From assembly GCA_028768525.1 (NCBI GenBank), contig CP054837.1, positions 3,220,001 to 3,284,000 of the forward strand: a stretch of 64,000 bases of DNA, written 5' to 3'. The translations under genes were made by a program, and so were the position numbers. The notes below the pieces were generated by a model. The model did not search any database. It had not been told where the DNA came from and saw only the letters and a list, made by a program, of their open reading frames with translations. The stretch comes from Desulfobacter sp. (GTDB taxonomy: Bacteria > Desulfobacterota > Desulfobacteria > Desulfobacterales > Desulfobacteraceae). Below are positions 40,185 through 49,106 of the stretch, piece by piece; the first letter of the stretch is position 1, and every line of letters starts with the position of its first letter.

Positions 40185-42341
40185 ATGGAAAAGATATTTG
40201 AAAAAATAAAAACCGCCAATCATCTGCCCCACCTGCCCCAGGTTATGCTGAAGCTGGTCCGGGCCTGCAGCGATGAAAAATCGGATGTTGACGAGCTGAC
40301 CCGGATCATTGCCGCAGATCCGGCCCTGGCGTCAAAGCTGCTGCAGATCATCGCCTCCCCCTATGTCAACCTGCCCAAGCAGGTGAACACCATTAAGACG
40401 GCCGTGGTTTACCTGGGCCTGGATACCATCCGCAACATCGCCATCTCTTCCTCTGCCATGCATTTTTTCAAGATGGCCAAGGCGCTGCCGCGGTTTGACA
40501 TTAACCGGTTCTGGTATCATTCCTATAAATGCGCCATCCTGGCCCGGCGTATCGCCGCCGAGGAAAGCCAGACCGCACCGGATGAATATTTTCTGGCCGG
40601 GCTCCTCCACGATATCGGCTGCCTGGTGCTCATGCGCACCTTTCCCAAGGCCTATGAAGCCGTACTCCATGAGACAGCCGCCGGCAAGCCCCTTGGCGAT
40701 GCCGAAACCGGCCAGTTCGGGGTGGATACCCCCCAGGTCTCGGCCTGGCTTTTCGGCCAGTGGAACCTGAACCCCATGACCTCCGATGCGGTGATGTTCA
40801 TGAACGAGTCCCTGGACAGGATCCAGGGGGAACTCCTCCATGTCAGAATTTTATATGCAGCCAATGCCCTGGCCGGGTCCGGGGCCATGGAGCGGATGCC
40901 GGATATCCTCAGGCTTACAGATATCCCCGAACTCCGCCTGGGCCAGATCCTCACCGAAGCCGAAGACGAGGTCGAAACCATGGCCAGGCAGCTGGGGGTC
41001 AACCTAGAACCCGACCGGGACAAGGTCAGGGAAACACAGGAACAGGACCGGGCCGTTGCCGGGGAAATCAAGGAGCTGTCCCTGTTTTACGGCACCATGG
41101 ACAGCCTGCTGGAGGCCCGGGATGTGCCCGCCGTACTGGATGCCGTGCAAAAGGGGCTGGAAATCATCTTCCATGTGCCCCGGGTCTTTTTCTTTCTTCT
41201 GGACAGGGAAAAGAAAATACTCACCGGCATCACCGGCAGAGAAGACCGCCACCATAATATCGTGCGCAGCATTGCCCTGCCCGTGGACAATACGTCCAGC
41301 CTGCTGGTCAGGGCCATGAACACCGGGCTGGTCCAGACCGGGTTCGGCCGGGATGAGCTTGCGGTTTCCGATGCCCAGATCATCAGGTTGCTGGAAACCG
41401 AGGGGCTGTACTGCATCCCCATCACAGCCTCGGGCCGCGCCGTGGGCGCCATTGCCCTGGGCGTGGACGAGGGCCTTGTGGAAGAACTGAACAACAGCCA
41501 GGGGGTGGTGGGGCTGTTTTCCCGCCAGACCGGGATCTGCCTGGAAAATATCGAATTCCACCGGGCCTATGCCAGGGACATGAACGATAAAAAAATGGAA
41601 GCCTATGCCGCCCTCACGGACAAGGTGGTCCACGAAATCAACAACCCCATTGCCATTATTAAAAATTATCTGGAAAGCCTCAAACTCAAGCTGCCGGACA
41701 AGCATCCGGCCCAGGAGGAACTTTCCGTGGTGGGGGAAGAGATGTACCGGGTTTCAACCCTGCTGGAAGGGCTGACCTCCTTTTCAAAACCCAAGGTCGG
41801 CGGCCTTGAGGTCATCAGCCTGAACCAGGTGGTGGCGCGGGTGATGGATGTATTGAAAAAATCCCTGCTCCTGCCCCGCCAGATTTCCGCCCATACCCAG
41901 TTTGACAAGGAGGTCCCCGACGTCCGGATGGATGGCAACGGCCTGAAACAGATCCTGATTAACCTGGTGAAAAATGCGGCCGAGGCCATGGTGAAAGGCG
42001 GTGATATTCATATCAGCACCCGGCTGCTGCCCGGGTCCGCCAAGGTGATGATTGATGAAAAAAGAAAAATACCAGGGTATGTGGAAATCCGCATAGAAGA
42101 TAACGGGCCGGGGATTCCGCCCCATATCCGGGAACGGCTGTTCGAACCTTATAACTCCAGCAAAAAGAACGGGACCAATTCCGGGCTGGGCCTTGCCATT
42201 GTCCACTCCATCGTCAAGGAGATGCAGGGCCGGATTACCTGCGACGACCAGGAAGGAGGGGGCACTGCATTTTCCGTCTTCCTGCCCCTGGCCCCGGACC
42301 AGGGCGTGACCCGTTCTGAAAAAGAGGCGGCCCATGGCTAG
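40185..42341 (+). CDS. HDOD-GAF-histidine kinase fusion
   Basis: A 718-residue cytoplasmic signalling protein. Residues about 8-215 are an HDOD domain (LPHLPQVMLKLVRAC, DPALASKLLQIIASPYVN, GLLHDIGCLVLM with an HD pair); 300-455 are GAF-like; 475-718 form a histidine kinase with the phospho-acceptor H483 in DKVVHEINNPIAII, an N-box LINLVKNAAEAM, DNGPGIPPHIRERLFEPY, and GLGLAIV. No membrane segment. It is first in a three-gene operon; the next gene overlaps it by eight bases. HDOD proteins often act in c-di-GMP, motility or stress control; with a MinD/FlhG-like ATPase in the operon, a link to polar or surface structures is possible. Confidence 0.88.
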   Translation: MEKIFEKIKTANHLPHLPQVMLKLVRACSDEKSDVDELTRIIAADPALASKLLQIIASPYVNLPKQVNTIKTAVVYLGLDTIRNIAISSSAMHFFKMAKALPRFDINRFWYHSYKCAILARRIAAEESQTAPDEYFLAGLLHDIGCLVLMRTFPKAYEAVLHETAAGKPLGDAETGQFGVDTPQVSAWLFGQWNLNPMTSDAVMFMNESLDRIQGELLHVRILYAANALAGSGAMERMPDILRLTDIPELRLGQILTEAEDEVETMARQLGVNLEPDRDKVRETQEQDRAVAGEIKELSLFYGTMDSLLEARDVPAVLDAVQKGLEIIFHVPRVFFFLLDREKKILTGITGREDRHHNIVRSIALPVDNTSSLLVRAMNTGLVQTGFGRDELAVSDAQIIRLLETEGLYCIPITASGRAVGAIALGVDEGLVEELNNSQGVVGLFSRQTGICLENIEFHRAYARDMNDKKMEAYAALTDKVVHEINNPIAIIKNYLESLKLKLPDKHPAQEELSVVGEEMYRVSTLLEGLTSFSKPKVGGLEVISLNQVVARVMDVLKKSLLLPRQISAHTQFDKEVPDVRMDGNGLKQILINLVKNAAEAMVKGGDIHISTRLLPGSAKVMIDEKRKIPGYVEIRIEDNGPGIPPHIRERLFEPYNSSKKNGTNSGLGLAIVHSIVKEMQGRITCDDQEGGGTAFSVFLPLAPDQGVTRSEKEAAHG

Positions 42342-43317
42342 AATCGGAGATATCATGGTGGATGAAGGACTGGTCTGTCCCGAAGATGTGGACCAGGCCC
42401 TGTCCATCCAGAGCAAAGATTCCCGGTCAAAAGACCGGCTTTTCGGCAAGGTGCTCTGCGACCTGAACCTGGTCACGCCCATGGACAATTACTGCGTCCT
42501 GGAAAAATACAAGAAGGTGGTCTCGGTCAAGGATTTTCTTGTCCAGAAAAATATTGCCCCCGAGGCCCGGCTGGAAGAAGTGGAGGCCCATGCCGCCCAG
42601 AAGGAAATCCCTTTTATTTCCGGGCTCCTGGAGGCCGGGGTCCTGTCCAAGGCCCAGCTCAAGCAGATCCTGTTCGAACTTTTTCACATCCCCTTCAGGT
42701 CCGTGAGCGATATTGTATTCAGCGAGGATAGCCGCACGCTTCTGGCCGGTGTCCTGGACCGGGTCCGGGCCGCCCGGCACAAGATGGTCCCCCTGCAGCT
42801 GTCGGGCAATAATCTGGTCATGGGCATCACGGATCCGGCCAATTTGGTTTTTTTAAGGGATCTGGACCGGGGATTTCCCCAATACCGGTTTACCCCGGTT
42901 TTCATCACTTTTTCCGGATTTACCTGGTTTTATAAACTGATTTACAAAGATTCCTGGCTCTCTGCCGACCCCGCTGCCGAGCCGGTGAACGGGGCGCCCA
43001 GGAACAAGGGCGGCGAACTGTCCGATCCCTTTGATTTTTCCGTTACCGTCATTGACCCCGACCGGGATGAAGAGGCGCTGAACGCCCTGTTTGAGCGCTA
43101 TGAAACCTGCTGCGGGCTGGGCTCGGCCGCCGCCACCCCGGGCACGATTATGGACTCGGATATAAATATGGAACGCCGGATCCTTTTTTTTGAATTCATC
43201 CGGAGAAACCACAGGGAAATTGCGGAAAAGTTCAACTGCAGATCCGTTGAATTTTCCTTGAAACACAAAGACGGCCGCACGGTGGTGACGGCCCTGCCTG
43301 GAACCAAGGGGGAATAA
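42334..43317 (+). CDS. MshEN (GspE N-terminal)-like domain protein
   Basis: A 327-residue protein not known to me as a named gene. The N-terminal 240 residues resemble type II secretion/pilus ATPase N-domains: two short segments of the style 'LGDILVEKGLI...LEQAL' are seen as RIGDIMVDEGLVCPEDVDQAL and again near residues 90-110, and KMVPLQLSGNNLVMGITDPAN matches the MshEN/GspE N-domain (a c-di-GMP-binding fold in MshE). There is no ATPase domain. The C-terminal 100 residues have no match I recognise. It overlaps the kinase gene by eight bases and is three bases from the MinD-like gene. Binding of c-di-GMP is an inference from the family. Confidence 0.6.
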   Translation: MARIGDIMVDEGLVCPEDVDQALSIQSKDSRSKDRLFGKVLCDLNLVTPMDNYCVLEKYKKVVSVKDFLVQKNIAPEARLEEVEAHAAQKEIPFISGLLEAGVLSKAQLKQILFELFHIPFRSVSDIVFSEDSRTLLAGVLDRVRAARHKMVPLQLSGNNLVMGITDPANLVFLRDLDRGFPQYRFTPVFITFSGFTWFYKLIYKDSWLSADPAAEPVNGAPRNKGGELSDPFDFSVTVIDPDRDEEALNALFERYETCCGLGSAAATPGTIMDSDINMERRILFFEFIRRNHREIAEKFNCRSVEFSLKHKDGRTVVTALPGTKGE

Positions 43318-43319
43318 TC

Positions 43320-44438
43320 ATGGCAAAGGTGCTCACCGTCGCGTCGGGCAAAGGGGGCGTGGGCAAGACAAGTATCAGCCTGAACCTGTCACTGGCCCTG
43401 GCCAAGGCCGGATACCGGGTCTGCCTCTTTGACGCCGACCTCGGCCTGGCCAATGTCAATATCCTCACCGGGCTGTATCCGGAATACGGACTGGCCGAAA
43501 TCCTCACCGGCGAAAAAAAGCTGGCTGAGATCATGATCCGGAATTTCAACGGCATTGATATTATCCCGGGAAGTTCCGGGGTGGAAAAACTGGCAGACCT
43601 CACCGCTTCCCAGGCAGAACGCATGATCCGGGGATTTCTGGAACTGCCGGACTACGATTATTTTATTCTGGACACCTCCGCCGGCATATCCGCCCAGGTG
43701 CTTGCCTTCTGCCGGACCTGCCACGAGATGATTCTGGTGGCCACCACCGAACCCACCTCCCTCACCGACGCCTATTCCCTGCTCAAGGTGCTTGCCCGCA
43801 GCAATAGCATGCCCCGGATCCGGGTGGTGATCAACCAGGTCCAGTCGGCAGAGGCCGCCAAGCTGGCCTATTCCAAGCTCAAAAAAACAGTTCAAAAATT
43901 CCTGGCAGTGAAACTGGCCCCCCTGGGGGTGCTGGTCAAGGATCCCAATGTGCCCATTGCCGTGGTCTCCCAGATCCCCTTTATGAAACTTTTTCCCGAT
44001 ACCCCGGCATCCCGCTGTGTCCGGGCCATGGCCTTGAAACTGGTCAAGAATCCAGGGGAAGGCATGCCCGTGGAAGCATTCTGGGACCAGTGCCTGGATT
44101 TCTTAAACCGGAAGCGTCCCCACACCGATGCCTCCCCGGCCTCCCAGTCAGGAAAGGATAGCGACGCCCAGCGGCAGGCCCTGGAAAGCCGCCTGGGTAC
44201 CATTGAGGATAAAATGGGCCGGCTGCTGGATGAGATGCGCGAGGTCAAGGAAATGTTGGGCCGGCATCCCGAGCCTGCCGAAACACCGCCCCCTGCCGCC
44301 TCCGTGGTGGCTGAACCCCATGTGTTCGTGCCTGTGCCCATGGAACCGCCGCCGGAAAGTGTGGAAGAAACGCCGCAGCCCAGCCCCATTGAATTGGATT
44401 TTGAGGGGTGGCTGGCAGGAAATTCCAAGATCAATTAA
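43320..44438 (+). CDS. MinD/FlhG-like P-loop ATPase
   Basis: A 372-residue SIMIBI-class ATPase. The deviant Walker A is SGKGGVGKTSIS (about residues 8-19), followed by LFDADLGLANVNILTG and DYFILDTSAGISAQV, all typical of FlhG (YlxH, FleN) and MinD paralogues. There is no clear membrane-targeting helix; instead, the last 100 residues form a low-complexity coiled-coil and Pro-rich tail (PPPAASVVAEPHVF, PPPESVEETPQP). FlhG regulates flagellar number and position, MinD septum site; with HDOD and MshEN partners and no flagellar genes near, this may position another polar machine. Confidence 0.83.
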   Translation: MAKVLTVASGKGGVGKTSISLNLSLALAKAGYRVCLFDADLGLANVNILTGLYPEYGLAEILTGEKKLAEIMIRNFNGIDIIPGSSGVEKLADLTASQAERMIRGFLELPDYDYFILDTSAGISAQVLAFCRTCHEMILVATTEPTSLTDAYSLLKVLARSNSMPRIRVVINQVQSAEAAKLAYSKLKKTVQKFLAVKLAPLGVLVKDPNVPIAVVSQIPFMKLFPDTPASRCVRAMALKLVKNPGEGMPVEAFWDQCLDFLNRKRPHTDASPASQSGKDSDAQRQALESRLGTIEDKMGRLLDEMREVKEMLGRHPEPAETPPPAASVVAEPHVFVPVPMEPPPESVEETPQPSPIELDFEGWLAGNSKIN

Positions 44439-44457
44439 ATTTTGTTTATCGCCTGTT

Positions 44458-45633
44458 TTACAGATCCAATTCCGCCAGGCATTGGTTGATGGCCTTTGTT
44501 TCCCCGGTGTGCTTGCCCGGATCGTCGGAGAGTTTGACGGTGTCCTGCCAGTCGGTGTCCGGGCCGGCATCCAAACAGGGGGCGCAGCGTTTCAGTTTGA
44601 TGACGATATTTAAGGGCGTCACCCCCACGTCATTGGTCAGGCTGGTGCCGATGCCGTAGGCGTCCCGGATTCTGCCATTGCAGAATCTGTGGATGGACAG
44701 GGTCTTGTCCACATCCAGGCCGTCGGAAAAGACAATGGTCTTTTCCAGAGGATCGATATTCAGCCGTTGGTAGTGGGCCAGCATTCTCCGGGTAAATGCC
44801 AGGGGATCCCCCGAATCCTGGCGGACCCCGGTGAACTGCCGGGCCCATTCTTCCGTGAAATCCTCCAGAAAATTATCCGTGGTATAGGTGTCGGTCAGGG
44901 CGATGCCCAGGACATCGGGGTAAATCTTTGTCCAGGCCGCCATGGCCAGGGCATTGGCCCGGGTGCATCCGTCCAGGGCCGAGTGGAACATGATCCATTC
45001 ATGGGCCAGGGTGCCCACCGGAGCAATGCCGAATGCCATGGCCAGGTGGACATTTGAGGTGCCGGCCAGTGTGTGTCCGGGGACATCGAGCATGTCCCTG
45101 AGCAGGCGGCGGTGGTTGGCGGCGGAATACCGCCGCCGGGTGCCGAAATCCACAAATGAGACGCCGTTTTCAGCCAGGATCTTGGCCTTTTCCATATTTT
45201 TCCGGCGGATCTCGTCCCTGGCTGCGGGGGGCTGGCCGGTCATGGTAAAATAGGTCTCGCTGATGACGGCCATGACCGGGACTTCCCAGAGGATGGTCTC
45301 TGCCCAGCGTCCCCTGATAATAACGGAGAGGTTACCTTTTTCCTGGGTAATGGAGACCTGGGCGGGGTCAAAGGCATAGGCTGAAAGAAAGTCCAGGTAG
45401 TCCGGGCTGAAAAAGGGGCAGGTGCGGGCCAGCCACTTCTTCTGTTTGCTGTCCAGGGCCAGGTCTGCCATTTTTTGGATTTCTCCCTGCACGGCATCTG
45501 CAAAGCCCGGGGGGAAAGGGGTGGCCCCCCGGTTGGTCAGTTCATATTCGGCCCGGGCATGGGGATAGAGACGGCAGACCGCCTGCTGCATGGTAAATTT
45601 ATATAAATCATTATCAAGGATGCTGAGGATCAT
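44458..45633 (-). CDS. pncB: Nicotinate phosphoribosyltransferase
   Basis: Converts nicotinate and PRPP to nicotinate mononucleotide in NAD salvage. From the ATG at 45633 (MILSILDNDLYKFTMQQAV), which has GGAAAG upstream, it is 391 residues, the normal length. Key signatures: LDNDLYKFTMQQAV, FGTRRRYSAANHRRL, GTSNVHLAMAFG and VFSDGLDVDK. Longer open starts add residues that read as leader. Divergent from pncA, the enzyme that makes its nicotinate substrate; the 170-base gap between them is the shared promoter zone. Confidence 0.95.
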   Translation of the reverse strand: MILSILDNDLYKFTMQQAVCRLYPHARAEYELTNRGATPFPPGFADAVQGEIQKMADLALDSKQKKWLARTCPFFSPDYLDFLSAYAFDPAQVSITQEKGNLSVIIRGRWAETILWEVPVMAVISETYFTMTGQPPAARDEIRRKNMEKAKILAENGVSFVDFGTRRRYSAANHRRLLRDMLDVPGHTLAGTSNVHLAMAFGIAPVGTLAHEWIMFHSALDGCTRANALAMAAWTKIYPDVLGIALTDTYTTDNFLEDFTEEWARQFTGVRQDSGDPLAFTRRMLAHYQRLNIDPLEKTIVFSDGLDVDKTLSIHRFCNGRIRDAYGIGTSLTNDVGVTPLNIVIKLKRCAPCLDAGPDTDWQDTVKLSDDPGKHTGETKAINQCLAELDL

Positions 45634-45803
45634 GGGGTATCTTTCCGTGTGTTCAATATCTTGCCTGGAATATAGCCTGTGGCAGCGGATTTGTAAAAGT
45701 ATAAAAGGAGCGGCCGGTGATTTGGGGTTGAATCGCCATGGGAACCGCCTTAAACTTAAGCATAAACCCAATTAGACCAAAGACGGGGGACAAGACAGCA
45801 ACC

Positions 45804-46430
45804 ATGCACATTGAGAAAAAAGAAGCGTATACCGCCGTGATTGTGGTGGATATCCAGGGGGATTTCATGGAATGCCGGCAGGGGAGCCTGGCGGTGAAGG
45901 GGACTGACCAGGCCTATCTTAACCAGGTGGAAGAAGAAACCCGCAGGCTGAGGGCGCTTGGATTTCCAGTCTTTGCCACCCAGGACTGGCATCCTGAAAA
46001 CCATATCTCCTTTTTTACCAACCATAAGGATGCCGGTGTCTTTGATATCGTAAAGATCAACGGGCGACCCCAGGTCCTCTGGCCCCCCCACTGCATCCAG
46101 GATACGGCCAATGCCCGGGTACTGGTGGACAATTCCCTATTTGAGGCCATTGTTCCCAAGGGGACGGACCCGGCCTTTGATTCCTATTCCGGATTTTTTG
46201 ACGACGGCGGACAGGCCACAGGGCTGGAAAAGCAGTTGAAGGACCGGAATATAACCAAGCTGATTATTTACGGTCTGACCACGGATTACTGCGCCAGGGC
46301 CACGGCCATGGATGCCATTACTTTAGGGTTTGAGGTGCGGCTGGTCGCGGATCTATGCCGGGGGGTGGCAAAGGAAACCACCCAGGCCGCTTTAAAGGAA
46401 ATGCAAGCGGCTGGAGTGGAAATAATTTAA
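45804..46430 (+). CDS. pncA: Nicotinamidase (isochorismatase family)
   Basis: Hydrolyses nicotinamide to nicotinate. From the ATG at 45804 (MHIEKKEAYTAVIVVDIQGDF) it is 208 residues; the longer in-frame start at 45738 adds 22 unlikely residues. The catalytic triad is D16, K119 (VPKGTDP) and C163 (LTTDYCARAT); D61 and H63 in TQDWHPENH, with H67, form the metal site. All are in the right order for PncA. With the divergent pncB it gives the first two steps of nicotinamide salvage to NAD. No NrtR-type box was recognised between them. Confidence 0.94.
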   Translation: MHIEKKEAYTAVIVVDIQGDFMECRQGSLAVKGTDQAYLNQVEEETRRLRALGFPVFATQDWHPENHISFFTNHKDAGVFDIVKINGRPQVLWPPHCIQDTANARVLVDNSLFEAIVPKGTDPAFDSYSGFFDDGGQATGLEKQLKDRNITKLIIYGLTTDYCARATAMDAITLGFEVRLVADLCRGVAKETTQAALKEMQAAGVEII

Positions 46431-46444
46431 CCTTTGACAGAAAT

Positions 46445-46552
46445 GCCTTGTTTGGACGAAACATTGTCCAGATGCAAGGCGTAACCAAAAGGTCAGAGCC
46501 AAGCAAGGCTGAAACCGGAGCGTACTTTTGCACGCGAGGATTTCAGCCTTGT
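46445..46552. repeat. Two-hairpin intergenic repeat-like module
   Basis: First stem: GCCTTG (46445) pairs with CAAGGC (46475), enclosing GGAC/GTCC. Second stem: GCAAGGCTGAAA (46503) pairs with TTTCAGCCTTGT (46541) at 11 of 12 bases, enclosing GCGT/ACGC. The GATGCAAGGC and CCGGAGCGTAC words are like dispersed intergenic repeats I recall in deltaproteobacterial genomes, but copy number cannot be tested here. It begins 15 bases after pncA and may also end that transcript. Confidence 0.45.
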
Positions 46553-46569
46553 GGATTTTCGTTCAGACA

Positions 46570-47121
46570 TTAGGTGAAGGAGCGTTTGAACAGGTCCTCC
46601 ATGGCGGCAATGGCATCCTCGGTGAGGTTCCGGGTGCCGGTGCCGGCAAAGGTTTTGTGGTGGATCACCGGGGTCACCGCCTGCCAGTCGTTATCTATCC
46701 AGGAAAACCAGGCTTTGCGGTCCTGTTCGTAGACGAAAATGGGGCGGTTGAACAATTTGCCCAGCTCAACTGCCCAGCCGGTGCCGCCTTTTACGGTTTT
46801 GTCCGGCAGTATCCATCCCACGGTAAAAATGTCATAGCCGTTGTTGACCATGTGGAAAATGGACTGGATGACCTTCCGGATTTTATTGCCCTTGGAAAAG
46901 GATCTGCTCAGGCGGGTGGATACGATATCCATGGAGATATTGCCTTTTTCCAGTTCTTCCTGGTTCAGGATCCGGATGCCGGACTCCCGTGCCAGATTAT
47001 GGCCTTCAAAGGAAAAGGTCACTTCTTTTACTCCGTATTTTTCCGCCAGTTTGCCGAATTCCGCTTCAGCGCCCCTGTGGCCGCCGGTGTACAAAGTGAA
47101 TTGAGAAGGATCGGTGTTCAT
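46570..47121 (-). CDS. SLOG-like Rossmann protein of unknown function
   Basis: A 183-residue protein from the ATG at 47121, with GGAG eight bases upstream. It starts with a Rossmann-type LYTGGHRGAEAEFGKLAEKYG and has later YDIFTVGWILPDKTVKGGTGWAVELGKLFNRPIF broken as ...TVGW...GGTGWAVELGKLF..., similar to the GGxGTxxE element of SLOG/LOG-like nucleotide-binding proteins. Such proteins bind or hydrolyse nucleotide derivatives. It faces away from pncA and adjoins a low-coding region. No partner gene is evident. Function unknown. Confidence 0.6.
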   Translation of the reverse strand: MNTDPSQFTLYTGGHRGAEAEFGKLAEKYGVKEVTFSFEGHNLARESGIRILNQEELEKGNISMDIVSTRLSRSFSKGNKIRKVIQSIFHMVNNGYDIFTVGWILPDKTVKGGTGWAVELGKLFNRPIFVYEQDRKAWFSWIDNDWQAVTPVIHHKTFAGTGTRNLTEDAIAAMEDLFKRSFT

Positions 47122-47722
47122 GCGTATCACTCCTTTGTTAAAGGTTGGTATACTTAAGAAAATCGTTTTCGTTCTAACTGATAATAATGCCGATGGATTC
47201 AGGCTATATCATATAAAAGACAGTTAAGATAAGCAAGACGGAATCCGTGTCAAGGGCCGGCGGCGAATAAAAACCCAAGAAAAACATATGGGGTGTTTAA
47301 CCGCTGTAAAATTGCCGGAATCAGGCTGATGGGATACCAGACACCGGCCCGTGATGTACTGCGGCTCCGCAGGACGAAGAATTCCGACAGCCTCTAAATT
47401 CCGTTTCGCTCAAGGAAAAGAACTCCCTTCGGTCAGACATCTTTTCCTTTTAACCGCTTCTCTCCATTAAGAGGCTGTACGGAATCCCGCCTGAAGGCTC
47501 CGCCGCAGCACATCACGGGCCTCAGAGGGCGAAACAGCGATTCCGTTTGTTGCAGCGTTCGATTAATTGAAAAAGGAATTTGAGCGCATCCTGTATTTTT
47601 ATAAGATTGTTATATAAACAATACCATAAAAATCAGGTTTTCTTGATTGACACTTTGCACATCAGCATATTAATCCTTGTAATTAAGAGTGTTTTTTTTA
47701 CCCAATTGAGCATATTGCAGAT
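47122..47722. other. Non-coding stretch with a long hairpin element
   Basis: About 600 bases without a believable gene. It contains the 176-base hairpin at 47346-47521 and, from about 47560, AT-rich DNA with possible promoter words but no supported RNA gene. Confidence 0.6.
47346..47521. repeat. 176-bp interrupted palindrome (MITE-like or structured RNA)
   Basis: Ends GGCCCGTGATGTACTGCGG (47346) and CCGCAGCACATCACGGGCC (to 47521) pair at 18 of 19. Inside, ATTCCG-ACAGCCTCT pairs with AGAGGCTGTACGGAAT, and innermost AAGGAAAAGA (47412) pairs perfectly with TCTTTTCCTT (47440) around an 18-base loop. The nested pairing over the whole length suggests a single element. No target-site duplication was seen. 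Confidence 0.55.
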
Positions 47723-47989
47723 ATGGAGCAGTTTAAAATAGAACATTTTGAAAATGATCATCCAGGAATAAAATTTCCATGGTTTAGAACATTACAACCA
47801 TCATTCGCAGAAACAATTAAACACTCAATTTCCTCAAAGTTGGGTGCAGATGCCCATACAACCTCTGAAAATTTGGTTCACATCATTCTTGAAAATTCTA
47901 ATTTTGTGGAAGCGATCCGAGCTGATTCAGAACATTTCTCGATTTCAAAATTATTGGACAGTATTGTGGCTCAGAGACCGATCAGTTAG
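47723..47989 (+). CDS. Small hypothetical protein in AT-rich DNA
   Basis: An 88-residue open frame, MEQFKIEHFENDHPGIKFPW..., with no family I recognise. Its codons are AT-rich (many aaa, att, aat), unlike the GC-rich neighbours, which points to horizontal origin or a decayed remnant. No good ribosome site precedes the ATG. It lies between a hairpin element and the minus-strand GGDEF gene. Polar and amphipathic, with no signal peptide or membrane helix. Could be the tail of a lost gene. Confidence 0.35.
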   Translation: MEQFKIEHFENDHPGIKFPWFRTLQPSFAETIKHSISSKLGADAHTTSENLVHIILENSNFVEAIRADSEHFSISKLLDSIVAQRPIS

Positions 47990-48119
47990 CAAAAAGATGA
48001 AACAACAAAAATCGTTGCTTCGCCCTGCGGAGCGGCAGGCCACCCCGGGCCGGTGTTGGATCTGGCCGTTTTAGACCGTTACAGGTTGTTTGATATTCAG
48101 TGAAAATTCAATGAGCCAA

Positions 48120-49106
48120 TCAATCCGACACAAACTGGTTCCGCCCGGCTTCCTTTGCTTTGTACAGGGCCTGGTCCGCCGACTGGATCAGGCGGGTGGC
48201 GTTGCTCTCCCGGCCCGGAATGATGGTGGCCAGCCCCAGGCTGATGGTGACGTGGGCCGCCGTGGGGGAGTGTTCGTGGGTGATGTTCAGCTTGTTGATG
48301 GTTTCCAGCATCCGTTTTGCAATGAGGGTGCCGCCCTCCTTGTTGGTTTCCGGGAGGATGGCGGCAAATTCCTCGCCGCCGTACCGGGCGATGGCATCCA
48401 CATCCCTGAGGATGCTTTTGTCCAGGCCGGCGGCCACCTTTTTCAGGCAGTCGTCTCCGATGACGTGGCCGTAGGCGTCGTTGTAGGCCTTGAAATGGTC
48501 GATGTCTGCGATGATCAGGGTCAGGGGGGTTTTGCGCCGGCGGCCCCGCTGCCATTCCCGGACCAGGGTTTCATCGAAAAACCGCCGGTTGGGCAGGTCA
48601 GTGAGGCCGTCCAGTGAGGAGAGCTGCCTGAGCTTTTCATTGGACTCTTCCAGCTCCTGCTTCAGGGTTTCCAGCTCCACCACCTTGGCATCCAGCTCCC
48701 GGGTTTTTTCCTCCAGCAGCTGGCGCTGGTTGTGTAGCTCCAGGAAAATTTTTACCTTTGAGGTGAGCACGTCCGTGGCCAGGGGTTTGAACAGATAGTC
48801 CACGGCACCGGAACCGTACCCCCGGAAGACATGGGCCTCTTCCTTGTTGGCGGCGGTGACAAAGATAATGGGGATGTTTTTGGTCCGCTTGTTTCCACGG
48901 AGCAGGGTGGCGGTTTCATAACCGTCCATGACGGGCATCTGTACATCCAGGAGAATGAGGGCGAATTCGTGGTCCAGGGTCTTTTCCAAAGCCTCGTGGC
49001 CGGATTCGGCACGGATGATATCCACATCCGGAGATTCAAGTACCTGTTCAAGGGTGAGAAGGTTCTCGGGCCGGTCATCAACAATGAGAATACTTGGGTT
49101 TTTCAT
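48120..49106 (-). CDS. Response regulator with GGDEF diguanylate cyclase output
   Basis: A 328-residue c-di-GMP synthase. Residues 1-120 are a receiver domain (ILIVDDRPEN, phospho-Asp in LILLDVQMPVMDGYE); a coiled coil (about 125-160) leads to a GGDEF domain with LTDLPNRRFFDE and active-site RYGGEEFA. The RDVD five residues before GGEEF fits the RxxD product-inhibition I-site. Its ATG directly follows the cheB stop (TAAATG). It is the last gene of a four-gene signalling operon, so phosphorylation by the upstream hybrid kinase is likely. Confidence 0.93.
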   Translation of the reverse strand: MKNPSILIVDDRPENLLTLEQVLESPDVDIIRAESGHEALEKTLDHEFALILLDVQMPVMDGYETATLLRGNKRTKNIPIIFVTAANKEEAHVFRGYGSGAVDYLFKPLATDVLTSKVKIFLELHNQRQLLEEKTRELDAKVVELETLKQELEESNEKLRQLSSLDGLTDLPNRRFFDETLVREWQRGRRRKTPLTLIIADIDHFKAYNDAYGHVIGDDCLKKVAAGLDKSILRDVDAIARYGGEEFAAILPETNKEGGTLIAKRMLETINKLNITHEHSPTAAHVTISLGLATIIPGRESNATRLIQSADQALYKAKEAGRNQFVSD

